In this document: positions 6,269 through 12,852 of the stretch, piece by piece
How the letters are laid out: each line of letters starts with the position of its first letter
How positions within the stretch are numbered: the stretch's first letter is position 1
DNA from: M3007 sp964630705
GTDB taxonomy: Bacteria; Bacteroidota; Bacteroidia; Chitinophagales; Saprospiraceae
Assembly: GCA_964630705.1 (NCBI GenBank)
Contig: CAZVZH010000092.1
Location: 1-15,770, forward strand
Reading direction: 5' to 3'
Length of the DNA stretch: 15,770 nucleotides
Translations under genes and position numbers: made by a program
The notes under the pieces: model-generated
What the model was told of the DNA's origin: nothing
Databases searched by the model: none
The model's input: the letters and a program-made list of their open reading frames with translations, nothing else

Positions 6269-7060
6269 ATGGTGCGCGCTGCCCGGTTTAACTTTTTGGT
6301 ACTGGCTATTTTTTCCTGCCTCGCTGCATGGCCGGGTTGTACTCCTTTTGATCAGCCCTACGAACCCGTGGATATTGCCGCCCAGCAAGCGTATTTTCCG
6401 CTGGAAACCAGTCGATTTGTAGAATATCGCGTCGATAGCGTGGTGTACGACTTTGCCCCAGGCGGCGGCACGGTGCGGGACTCCACCAGCACTTTCGTTC
6501 GCGAAGCAATCGTCGACAGTTTTCAGGAGGCCAGCGGACAGCTGCTGTACCGCATCGAGCGATTTGAACGCGCCGACGAACAGGAGGCTTGGCGCCTGAC
6601 CCAAGTGCTGGCTGCCGGACGAAACGCCACCCAAGCCATCCGGCTGGAAAACAACCGGCGGTTTTTGAAGCTGGTTTTTCCCTTCGACCGCTTTACCAGC
6701 TGGGATGGCAACCTGTGGATCGACACTTACCAGGAAGTCGAAATTGCCGGCGAGCGCATCCGGCCGTTTGTCAACTGGCGCTACCGCGTCGATTCGCTGG
6801 ATGTTGCCGCTGTGGTCGGCGCTTTTGCGTTCGATTCGGTGCTGGTCGTCCGGGAAGTCGACGAAACCAATGCTATCGAACGCCGGTTGTCTCGCAGCAT
6901 TTACGCTAAAAATATTGGCCTGGTACAGCGGGAACAATGGATACTCGATTCGCAATACTGCAACCAGGTACCGCCGCCGACCGATTGCCTGAGCAAACCC
7001 TGGGAGGAAAAAGCCGAAATTGGGTACATTTTGCGCCAGGTACTGATCCGGCATAATTGA
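6269..7060 (+). CDS. Predicted lipoprotein of unknown function
   Basis: I do not recognise this 263-residue protein. It begins with basic residues and a hydrophobic segment (7-21), then Cys24 in AAWPGCTPFD, which suggests a lipoprotein signal peptide. The tryptophan at -3 is not a classical lipobox residue, and Cys17 (AIFSC) is an alternative site. The mature part is rich in charged beta-type segments without membrane helices. It contains a possible disulfide pair near the C-terminus (YCNQVPPPTDC), so a periplasmic or outer-membrane location is likely. It starts just after its own promoter, and rimM follows after 24 bases, so the two may share a transcript. Similar lone lipoproteins beside housekeeping genes are common in Bacteroidota, but no function can be assigned. 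Confidence 0.75.
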   Translation: MVRAARFNFLVLAIFSCLAAWPGCTPFDQPYEPVDIAAQQAYFPLETSRFVEYRVDSVVYDFAPGGGTVRDSTSTFVREAIVDSFQEASGQLLYRIERFERADEQEAWRLTQVLAAGRNATQAIRLENNRRFLKLVFPFDRFTSWDGNLWIDTYQEVEIAGERIRPFVNWRYRVDSLDVAAVVGAFAFDSVLVVREVDETNAIERRLSRSIYAKNIGLVQREQWILDSQYCNQVPPPTDCLSKPWEEKAEIGYILRQVLIRHN

Positions 7061-7084
7061 CGACACGCACCCAAACTGAATAAT

Positions 7085-7597
7085 ATGGAATACGTACAAA
7101 TCGGGTTTACCAAAAAAACGCACGGGATACGCGGCGAAATAAAAGTAGTGATCGAAGAACAGTTCGAGGACGTATTTCTGGAACAGGAACGCGTCTTTCT
7201 CGATATCCGGGGCAGTAAGCAGCCATTTTTTATCGAGCATGTCCGGGGCGGTGGCGAATTGATCGTACAGTTTCAGGATGTCCGCCAGCGCGAAGACGCC
7301 CTGCCGCTGCAATCCCGCGGCCTGTACTTACCCGCCAGCGAGCTGCCTCAGGAGACAGTCTATCCGATTGCGGAGGGCGTGTATTGGGAACTCAACGGCT
7401 TTTCCCTCATCGACCAAACTGCCGGCGCGATTGGTGTGATCGAGGAAATTTTGGAACTGCCACAGCAGGAAATGGCCCAGGTGCGCTACCAGGGCAAAGC
7501 GGTCCTGATTCCCTTGAACGATCAATTTATCCGGTCGGTAGACAAGCCTGGGAAACGCGTTTTTGTCGACCTCCCGGAAGGATTGCTCTCCCTTTGA
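7085..7597 (+). CDS. rimM: 16S rRNA processing protein RimM
   Basis: RimM binds ribosomal protein uS19 and assists maturation of the 30S subunit head. The 170-residue length is typical. The N-terminal RimM domain has the hallmark HGIRGE (13-18) after an IGFTKKT strand. The C-terminal PRC-barrel domain (about 98-170) ends with the family pattern IPLNDQFIRSVDKPGK and VDLPEGLL. The usual neighbour rpsP is not upstream; a lipoprotein gene takes its place, with a gap of 24 bases. A weak AU-rich terminator-like hairpin follows the gene. Confidence 0.95.
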   Translation: MEYVQIGFTKKTHGIRGEIKVVIEEQFEDVFLEQERVFLDIRGSKQPFFIEHVRGGGELIVQFQDVRQREDALPLQSRGLYLPASELPQETVYPIAEGVYWELNGFSLIDQTAGAIGVIEEILELPQQEMAQVRYQGKAVLIPLNDQFIRSVDKPGKRVFVDLPEGLLSL

Positions 7598-7611
7598 GCA
7601 AATTAAGTTTT

Positions 7612-7633
7612 AAGCGTTTTTTAAATGCTTTTT
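7612..7633 (+). terminator. Possible weak terminator after rimM
   Basis: AAGCGTTT (7612-7619) pairs with AAATGCTT (7623-7630), including one G-U, around a 3-base loop. A run of five T (7629-7633) overlaps the end of the stem. The stem is AU-rich, so its strength is doubtful. Confidence 0.45.
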
Positions 7634-7648
7634 AAGGATTTGAAAAAC

Positions 7649-7679
7649 TTTGGCGCAGCGGGTGGGCGTTGTAAATTTT
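7649..7679 (+). promoter_or_regulatory. Promoter of the first small membrane protein gene
   Basis: TTTG (7649-7652), a 19-base spacer and TAAATTTT (7672-7679, 5 of 6 defined consensus bases) give a good Bacteroidota promoter. The predicted start near 7685 leaves a leader of about 29 bases before the ATG at 7714. Confidence 0.6.
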
Positions 7680-7713
7680 AACCAACACACAACGTTCACC
7701 AAACTTTACCGCC

Positions 7714-7911
7714 ATGTATGAATTTTCAGACCGCAAAGCCACCGGCCGCCGCCATACCGCCCTCGTTTTCGCTATCCTGCTGCATCTGGCTCTGGGCGCT
7801 GCCTTGTACTTTTCGCACACCGGTCAGGACGTTAACAGCCATTTAACATCTCCGGACGCCACACCGCAAAACGGCCTGAATTCGCCTACCCAAGCCGCAA
7901 AACTCCCCTAA
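7714..7911 (+). CDS. Small single-helix membrane protein, 65 residues (unknown function)
   Basis: This short frame encodes a basic N-terminus (Lys8, Arg12, Arg13), one hydrophobic helix (about 15-33, core FAILLHLALGAALYF) and a polar tail rich in Ser, Pro, Gln and Asn. By the positive-inside rule, the N-terminus is cytoplasmic and the tail periplasmic. Support for a real gene comes from its own promoter-like element, a sensible start codon, and a resemblance to the next small protein (8043-8222). The two share His24, Leu25, Leu27, Gly28 and Tyr32 at identical residue numbers. The fold looks like the membrane anchor of TonB-type proteins without their periplasmic domain, but that is only a shape comparison. 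I do not recognise a family. Confidence 0.6.
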   Translation: MYEFSDRKATGRRHTALVFAILLHLALGAALYFSHTGQDVNSHLTSPDATPQNGLNSPTQAAKLP

Positions 7912-7983
7912 ACACCCCCCTTTTTTCAAGTTTCAAACAGGCCATAACAGGACCCCAAAAACTTTTTTACCGCTTTTCGGGTA

Positions 7984-7991
7984 TACCTTTG
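7984..7991 (+). promoter_or_regulatory. -7 element upstream of the second small membrane protein gene
   Basis: TACCTTTG is a full match to TAnnTTTG. The -33 region is T-rich (7963-7968) but has no clear TTG at the right distance. The predicted leader before the ATG at 8043 is about 45 bases. Confidence 0.55.
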
Positions 7992-8042
7992 CATTTGGCT
8001 CGCTTTTTGAAAAACCTCAAAACGTACCAAAATTTTTGTATT

Positions 8043-8222
8043 ATGCAAACTACCCATTCCCCGGCAAAACGCTCCCAATATCCGTTTTCCGTACTTCTGA
8101 TCCTGCTGGTACACCTTGGCCTAGGCTACTATGTTTATCAGCAGATGACCCAGGCAACCGCCGAAAAATCTGGTACCGAACTGAAAGCAATCGAACAACC
8201 GGCTGCCCCAGCCATTCCCTGA
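8043..8222 (+). CDS. Small single-helix membrane protein, 59 residues (unknown function)
   Basis: The frame is open from an ATG at 7989, but that start lies inside the promoter-like element at 7984-7991. I therefore chose the ATG at 8043, which gives MQTTHSPAKRSQYPF. A basic N-terminus (Lys9, Arg10) precedes a hydrophobic helix (about 13-32, core LLILLVHLGLGYYVY). A polar tail follows that ends in a Pro/Ala-rich stretch. Helix and tail layout match the 65-residue protein upstream, and the shared LxHLxLGxxxY pattern falls at the same residue numbers, so the two are likely paralogues. The gene has its own -7 element and a strong hairpin terminator right after the stop codon, so it is probably transcribed alone. 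Its function is unknown. Confidence 0.6.
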   Translation: MQTTHSPAKRSQYPFSVLLILLVHLGLGYYVYQQMTQATAEKSGTELKAIEQPAAPAIP

Positions 8223-8251
8223 GCAGCACCCTTCCTATTGTGCAATACGCC

Positions 8252-8283
8252 CAACGGCTGTCCGGATACCCGGGCAGCCGTTG
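8252..8283 (+). terminator. Hairpin terminator after the 59-residue protein gene
   Basis: CAACGGCTG (8252-8260) pairs perfectly with CAGCCGTTG (8275-8283). Four more pairs (one G-U) lengthen the stem to 13 bp around a 6-base loop (8265-8270). A T-rich stretch (TAATTTCTTCC) follows. The hairpin lies 30 bases after the stop codon and 20 bases before the rpsU promoter. Confidence 0.7.
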
Positions 8284-8302
8284 TAATTTCTTCCAAACTT
8301 CC

Positions 8303-8335
8303 TTTGTAGTTTCTGGCGATTTCGCTGTACCTTTG
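8303..8335 (+). promoter_or_regulatory. Promoter of rpsU
   Basis: TTTG (8303-8306), a 21-base spacer and TACCTTTG (8328-8335) form a full-consensus Bacteroidota promoter. The predicted start is near 8341, which gives a leader of about 44 bases before the ATG at 8385. Confidence 0.78.
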
Positions 8336-8384
8336 CAGCCCGAATTTTCACAAACATCACATTTATCAAAAAAGTAACTGTTAC

Positions 8385-8579
8385 ATGCTCATCCTTGAGG
8401 TAAAAGACGGCGAAGCCATTGACAAAGTACTCAAGCGGTACAAAAAGAAATTTGAACGGGCCGGCATTCTCAAAGAACTGCGCCGCCGTAAATCGTTCTC
8501 CAAACCCTCCGTGGAGCGCCGCGCCGAAATTTTGAAAGCCGTGTACAAAGAAGAAATGTACGGCAACAAAAACGACTGA
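8385..8579 (+). CDS. rpsU: 30S ribosomal protein bS21
   Basis: This basic 64-residue protein has the bS21 pattern. It opens with MLILEVKDGEAIDKVLKRYK and continues with KKFERAGILKELRRRKSFSKPS, a repetitive Arg/Lys-rich helix. In the family it binds the 30S platform near the anti-Shine-Dalgarno end of 16S rRNA. In Bacteroidota it is linked to the occlusion of that sequence, which fits the lack of Shine-Dalgarno motifs in this window. Length is normal. It has a strong upstream promoter, and a 10-bp hairpin separates it from the recombinase gene 71 bases downstream. Confidence 0.96.
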   Translation: MLILEVKDGEAIDKVLKRYKKKFERAGILKELRRRKSFSKPSVERRAEILKAVYKEEMYGNKND

Positions 8580-8602
8580 TAAATGTGCGCTTGTGGTATT
8601 GT

Positions 8603-8632
8603 TCCCTGCAATTTGTAGTAGTATTGCAGGGA
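8603..8632 (+). terminator. Hairpin between rpsU and the Xer recombinase (terminator or attenuator)
   Basis: TCCCTGCAAT (8603-8612) and ATTGCAGGGA (8623-8632) form a perfect 10-bp stem with a 10-base loop. No T-run follows, so simple intrinsic termination is doubtful. A promoter-like pair, TTG (8599-8601) and TAGTATTG (8619-8626), overlaps the stem and could feed the recombinase gene at 8651. Confidence 0.5.
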
Positions 8633-8650
8633 TAACTATCACCGACCCGG

Positions 8651-9559
8651 ATGTTCCACGAACAATCGTTTTATCAGTACCTGGCGCTCGAACGGCGCTT
8701 CTCGCCGCACACGCTGGCGGCCTATCAAAACGACTTGCGGAATTTCATCCAATACGCCCAGGAAACACAATGCCTCACTTCGGCTACCGAGGTGAGGCAT
8801 TTGCACATCCGGAGTTGGGCTGCCGCCCAATTGCAAAACGGGCTGAGCGCCCGGAGCGTCAACCGCCGGCTCTCCTGCTTGCACTCCTATTTCCGTTTTT
8901 TAAAAAAACGAGGCTGGGTGGAGAAAGACCCGATGCAGAAAGTGATCGCGCCGAAAATCGGGAAAAAACTGCCCGTGGTGGTCCAGGAAAAACAACTAGC
9001 CGCTCTTTTTTCCGAAACAGAATTTGGCGCCGACTACACCGGCCAACTCGAGCGGCTGGTACTCGAAATTTTGTACGCCACCGGCATGCGCCGCAGCGAG
9101 CTTTGCCAACTGCAAATCGCCGACATCGACCTCGGTCGCATGAATTTCCGGGTGCAAGGGAAGGGCAACAAAGAGCGCCTGGCGCCTTTCGCCCGCTACC
9201 TGGCCGATTTGCTGACCAACTTTGTCGCTATCCGCCATGAAACCTACCCCGGCAGCACGCAAGCCTGGCTTTTTCTCGATAAAAAAGGCCGGCCACTGAA
9301 GCCCGACGCGGTCTACCGTATCGTGCGGAAACACCTTTCCCGGGTGTCCTCCGACGAAAAACGCAGTCCACACGTACTCCGCCACTCCTTTGCCACCCAC
9401 TTGTCGAACCGCGGCGCCGACCTCAACGCCATCAAAGAACTGCTGGGCCATGCCAGCCTGGCCGCCACCCAGGTGTACACCCACAACAGCATCGACCGCC
9501 TGATCCGGGTGTACGAACAAGCCCACCCGAAGGGTAAAGACGAGGAATCGGAACCGTAA
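8651..9559 (+). CDS. xerC: Xer-type tyrosine recombinase (XerC/XerD family)
   Basis: This 302-residue protein has the length of XerC and XerD, which resolve chromosome dimers at dif. The N-terminal SAM-like core-binding domain spans about 1-88 (FSPHTLAAYQNDL and SARSVNRRLSCLHSYFRFL). The catalytic domain shows all active residues at the spacing of E. coli XerD: Arg147 (YATGMRRSEL), Lys171 (GKGNKER), His241 and Arg244 (PHVLRHSFATH), His267 (LLGHASLAATQ) and the nucleophile Tyr276 (VYTH). Position next to rpsU and the full-length Xer architecture point to the housekeeping enzyme rather than a phage or transposon integrase. I cannot tell XerC from XerD with certainty. Confidence 0.93.
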   Translation: MFHEQSFYQYLALERRFSPHTLAAYQNDLRNFIQYAQETQCLTSATEVRHLHIRSWAAAQLQNGLSARSVNRRLSCLHSYFRFLKKRGWVEKDPMQKVIAPKIGKKLPVVVQEKQLAALFSETEFGADYTGQLERLVLEILYATGMRRSELCQLQIADIDLGRMNFRVQGKGNKERLAPFARYLADLLTNFVAIRHETYPGSTQAWLFLDKKGRPLKPDAVYRIVRKHLSRVSSDEKRSPHVLRHSFATHLSNRGADLNAIKELLGHASLAATQVYTHNSIDRLIRVYEQAHPKGKDEESEP

Positions 9560-9587
9560 ATCCCGGGACCGTTTTAAACTTAAGCCG

Positions 9588-9595
9588 TACTTTTG
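9588..9595 (+). promoter_or_regulatory. -7 element upstream of the acyl-CoA dehydrogenase gene
   Basis: TACTTTTG is a full match to TAnnTTTG and lies 70 bases before the start codon. No convincing -33 TTG occurs 17-21 bases upstream, so the call is tentative. Confidence 0.4.
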
Positions 9596-9665
9596 GGTTC
9601 TGCTTTCAGCGCCAGCCAATACTGCCTTCAACCAATTTTTCACCACCCAAATTTCAACAAAAATC

Positions 9666-10817
9666 ATGTCCAATACGGCAGAACTACTGACCGACAACCT
9701 CCAACTCATCCGCGAAAGCGCCCGCGATTTTGCCGAAACGCACATCCGGCCGCAGCTCATGGAATGGGATGAAAGCCAGCACTTCCCCATCGACCTGTTT
9801 CACAAAATGGGCGAACACGGCTTCCTCGGCGTACTGGTTCCGGAAACCTACCAGGGCGCCGGACTCGGCTACCAGGAGTACATCACCATCATCGAAGAAA
9901 TTGCCAAAGTCTGCGGCTCGATCGGCCTGAGCGTCGCCGCGCACAATTCGCTGTGCACCAACCATATTTTGAGTTTTGGCAATGAAGAACAAAAGCGCAA
10001 ATACCTCCCCCAACTGGCTACCGGAAAATGGATCGGCGCCTGGGGACTCACCGAGCCGAACACCGGCTCCGATGCCGGCCGCATGCAGTGCGTCGCCCAA
10101 CGCGACGGCGATCACTGGGTGCTCAACGGCACAAAATCCTGGATCACGCACGGCATCAGCGGCCAGGTGGCCGTCGTCATCGCCCGCACCGGTGAACTGC
10201 TCGACAGCCGCGGCATGACGGCCTTCATCCTCGAGCGCGGCACCCCCGGCTTCCGCGGCGGTAAAAAAGAAAACAAACTCGGCATGCGCGCCAGCGAAAC
10301 CGCCGAACTGATCTTCGACAACTGCCGGATTCCGCATAGCCAGGTGCTCGGCAAAGAAGGCGAAGGCTTTATCCAGGCCATGAAAATCCTCGACGGCGGC
10401 CGCATTTCCATCGCAGCGCTTTCCCTCGGTATCGCCAAGGGCGCCTATGAAGCCTCCGTGAAATACGCCAAGGAGCGCCACCAGTTCGGCCAGGCCATCG
10501 CCAATTTCCAGGGCATCAGTTTCAAACTGGCCGACATGGCGACCAAAATCAGCGCCGCCGAACTGCTGACGCGAAACGCCGGCGATTTGAAAAATGCCGG
10601 AAAAAACTGCACCCGCGAATCAGCCATGGCTAAATATTACGCCTCGGAAATCTCCGTGGAGGTGAGCACCGACGCCGTGCAAATTCACGGCGGCTACGGC
10701 TATACCAAAGATTTTCCAGTGGAAAAATTCTACCGCGACTCCAAGCTGTGCACCATCGGCGAAGGCACTTCTGAAATTCAGAAAATTGTGATCGCCCGGG
10801 AGGAACTCAGAGGCTAA
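9666..10817 (+). CDS. Acyl-CoA dehydrogenase (FAD-dependent, short-chain type)
   Basis: The enzyme introduces the alpha-beta double bond into acyl-CoA and passes electrons to an electron-transfer flavoprotein. At 383 residues it has the compact length of short-chain or butyryl-CoA dehydrogenases. The first family signature is seen in WGLTEPNTGSD and the second in QIHGGYGYTKDFPVEKFYRD. The catalytic base is probably Glu366 in TIGEGTSEIQ, the position used by short- and medium-chain enzymes. Substrate length, or a branched-chain substrate, cannot be decided from sequence alone. A strong terminator follows, and no beta-oxidation partner genes are adjacent, so it appears to be a single-gene unit. 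Confidence 0.93.
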   Translation: MSNTAELLTDNLQLIRESARDFAETHIRPQLMEWDESQHFPIDLFHKMGEHGFLGVLVPETYQGAGLGYQEYITIIEEIAKVCGSIGLSVAAHNSLCTNHILSFGNEEQKRKYLPQLATGKWIGAWGLTEPNTGSDAGRMQCVAQRDGDHWVLNGTKSWITHGISGQVAVVIARTGELLDSRGMTAFILERGTPGFRGGKKENKLGMRASETAELIFDNCRIPHSQVLGKEGEGFIQAMKILDGGRISIAALSLGIAKGAYEASVKYAKERHQFGQAIANFQGISFKLADMATKISAAELLTRNAGDLKNAGKNCTRESAMAKYYASEISVEVSTDAVQIHGGYGYTKDFPVEKFYRDSKLCTIGEGTSEIQKIVIAREELRG

Positions 10818-10854
10818 CGCTCCGGACAAGCGCTATTTCGCCTCCATTTGTTTT

Positions 10855-10902
10855 CAAAGACCGCAATTCGCTCCGGAAATGAGCCTTGCGGTCTTTGCAT
10901 TT
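10855..10902 (+). terminator. Strong terminator after acyl-CoA dehydrogenase
   Basis: CAAAGACCGCAA (10855-10866) pairs perfectly with TTGCGGTCTTTG (10886-10897). An inner GCTC/GAGC helix (10870-10873 with 10881-10884) forms after a small internal loop. CATTTTTATC follows, supplying the T-run. The next promoter element starts within this tail. Confidence 0.8.
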
Positions 10903-10903
10903 T

Positions 10904-10911
10904 TATCTTTG
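10904..10911 (+). promoter_or_regulatory. -7 element for the hydrolase-kinase-T9SS gene cluster
   Basis: TATCTTTG is a full match to TAnnTTTG and lies 33 bases before the ATG at 10944. The only nearby TTG (10886-10888) is 15 bases away and is part of the upstream terminator stem, so the -33 element is uncertain. Confidence 0.5.
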
Positions 10912-10943
10912 CCCTCCTGTTTCAACCCAGATATTTTAAAAAC

Positions 10944-11858
10944 ATGACTGTCCACACCCTGGATCTGAATTTTCAGAACCTGGAACACACTATTGCCGCT
11001 TTCGCCGTGGAAGGCCCTGAAGGCCTGGCCCTGGTGGAAACCGGCCCCTACTCCACTTTTGCCAATCTGGAAATGCGCCTGGCCAATAACGGCTGGTCGA
11101 CCGCCGATATCCGGCAGGTTTTTCTCTCCCACATCCATTTTGACCACGCCGGCGCCGCCTGGGCACTGGCTCAACAGGGGGCTACCATTTATGTGCATCC
11201 GAAAGGTTTGCCCCACCTGGCCAGCCCTGAAAAACTGTACAACTCCGCCCGCATGATCTACGGCGACGCCATGGAAAGCCTCTGGGGCGCCATGAAACCG
11301 ATACCCGCCGGGCAATTGCATGCGCCGGAACACGGCCAAACGATCCGGGCCGCCGGACTGGAGTTCAGGGCCTGGCACACCCCGGGCCACGCCGTACACC
11401 ACATCGCCTGGGAAGTCGGCCCCGCCGGCAGCCCACCGGAAAACCATATCGTTTTTACGGGCGATGTAGCCGGCGTCCGCATCGACGGCCAGCTGGTGGC
11501 GCCTCCCTGCCCCCCGCCGGATATTCAGATCGAAGATTGGCAGGCCTCGCTCCGCTTGCTCCGGGAACTGCCCGCGCAAACCCTTCAACTGACGCATTTC
11601 GGCGCAGTTACAGAAAAAACGCCACACCTCGAGGCCCTGGAACAGCGCTTGCTGGCCTGGGCCAACTGGATGAAACCCTTTGCCGAAAAACAAACGCCGG
11701 CCGCGGAGATCGTCCCCCTTTTTGAAAAATTTGTTCGCGACGAACTGCTCGCTGCAGGTTTGGACGCCACCGGCCTGGCCCGGTACGAAGCGGCCAACCC
11801 GGCGTACATGTCGGTGGCCGGTTTGCTGCGGTACTGGACCAAAAAACTACGCCCATGA
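10944..11858 (+). CDS. Metallo-beta-lactamase-fold hydrolase
   Basis: This 304-residue protein carries the complete two-metal site of the fold. It has HIHFDH (His63, His65, Asp67, His68), His149 in TPGHA, Asp174 in FTGDVAG and His218 in THFG. A C-terminal helical part (about 228-304) follows the fold, as in other single-domain hydrolases acting on thioesters, lactones or glutathione adducts; the substrate cannot be told. I chose the ATG at 10944 because the longer frame from 10848 would run across the terminator and promoter region and adds an implausible leader. Its last bases overlap the kinase gene by 4 (ATGA), which suggests translational coupling. Confidence 0.9.
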   Translation: MTVHTLDLNFQNLEHTIAAFAVEGPEGLALVETGPYSTFANLEMRLANNGWSTADIRQVFLSHIHFDHAGAAWALAQQGATIYVHPKGLPHLASPEKLYNSARMIYGDAMESLWGAMKPIPAGQLHAPEHGQTIRAAGLEFRAWHTPGHAVHHIAWEVGPAGSPPENHIVFTGDVAGVRIDGQLVAPPCPPPDIQIEDWQASLRLLRELPAQTLQLTHFGAVTEKTPHLEALEQRLLAWANWMKPFAEKQTPAAEIVPLFEKFVRDELLAAGLDATGLARYEAANPAYMSVAGLLRYWTKKLRP

Positions 11859-12850
11859 CCGCAAAATCTGTTTTAAAAAAACTGGAACACCACCAGGTTC
11901 TGATCGTCGGCGATGTCATGCTCGACCGCTACCTGATGGGCAGCGTACACCGCATTTCACCTGAAGCGCCCGTGCCGGTGGTTTTATACCAAAAAACGGT
12001 AGACCGCCTGGGCGGCGCGGCCAACGTAGCCCTGAACGTGCAGGCGCTCGGCGCCCGGCCCCTGCTGTGTTCCGTCATCGGGCAAGACGAACACGGGACG
12101 GCCTTCGAGCGCCTGCTGCCCGATCTGGGTCTGCGCGCCGACGGACTCGTCCGCTCCCCCCAGCGGCAAACGACCGTAAAAACCCGGGTGCTGGGCAACA
12201 ACCAGCAAATGCTGCGCATCGACCAGGAAGACAGCTTCGATTTGCTGGAACAGGAGGCCGAAAGCCTGATCGAACGCGTCGGCCGGCTACTCGACCAGGA
12301 GGCCATAGCCGGCATGATCCTGCAAGATTACAACAAGGGCGTACTCACACCTTCCACCATCGGGGCCCTGCTGGAGGCCGCACGCCGCAAAGGCATTCCC
12401 ACGGCGGTCGACCCGAAGAAAAACAACTTTTTCGCCTACCGCGGAGTAGATTTGTTCAAACCCAATTTGAAAGAAATTCGAGACAGCGCGCCGTTCGAAG
12501 TGTTGCCGCAGCTGGAAAATTTGCAAAAAGCGAGCAGTTTCCTCCGCGAACAACTCGAAAACCGCCTGACCATGATCACCCTCTCCGAAAAAGGTTTATT
12601 TTTGGACAATGGAACAACGGGCGGACGGCTTTATCCAACCGTACAGCGCAATGTGGCCGATGTGAGCGGCGCCGGCGACACGGTAATCAGCATCGCAACT
12701 TTAGGCTTGATCGCCGGACTGGACGAAACCATTTTAGCCGCCTTATCCAACCTCGCCGGCGGGCAGGTATGTGAATCGCCCGGTGTAGTGCCGGTACAAC
12801 TGGAGATTCTGGAAGCGGAATTCGAACGATGGTTCAACCAATATTCATAA
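11855..12850 (+). CDS. rfaE1: RfaE1-type heptose-7-phosphate kinase (PfkB family)
   Basis: The 331-residue protein matches the kinase half of HldE/RfaE. Members phosphorylate D-glycero-beta-D-manno-heptose 7-phosphate at C1 for ADP-heptose synthesis. The N-terminal signature GDVMLDRY and RISPEAPVPVV (33-43) are highly characteristic of RfaE1 proteins. The PfkB anion hole and catalytic base are in SGAGDT (271-276), with Asp275 as the base. The nucleotidyltransferase domain of bifunctional HldE is absent and is not elsewhere in the window. Many Bacteroidota LPS cores are reported to lack heptose, so the real sugar is uncertain. The gene overlaps the hydrolase gene by 4 bases, and a secreted T9SS protein gene starts 2 bases after its stop codon. 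Confidence 0.88.
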   Translation: MTAKSVLKKLEHHQVLIVGDVMLDRYLMGSVHRISPEAPVPVVLYQKTVDRLGGAANVALNVQALGARPLLCSVIGQDEHGTAFERLLPDLGLRADGLVRSPQRQTTVKTRVLGNNQQMLRIDQEDSFDLLEQEAESLIERVGRLLDQEAIAGMILQDYNKGVLTPSTIGALLEAARRKGIPTAVDPKKNNFFAYRGVDLFKPNLKEIRDSAPFEVLPQLENLQKASSFLREQLENRLTMITLSEKGLFLDNGTTGGRLYPTVQRNVADVSGAGDTVISIATLGLIAGLDETILAALSNLAGGQVCESPGVVPVQLEILEAEFERWFNQYS

Positions 12851-12852
12851 CT

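Noticed and set aside
8651..9559. Tyrosine recombinase as phage or transposon integrase.
   Set aside because: Length, full Xer residue spacing and the rpsU neighbour fit the chromosomal Xer enzyme. No phage genes, att repeats or cargo are present.
10848..10943. Upstream start for the metallo-beta-lactamase-fold protein giving 32 extra residues.
   Set aside because: That region is occupied by a strong terminator hairpin and a -7 element, and the predicted extra residues do not resemble the family or a clean signal peptide.
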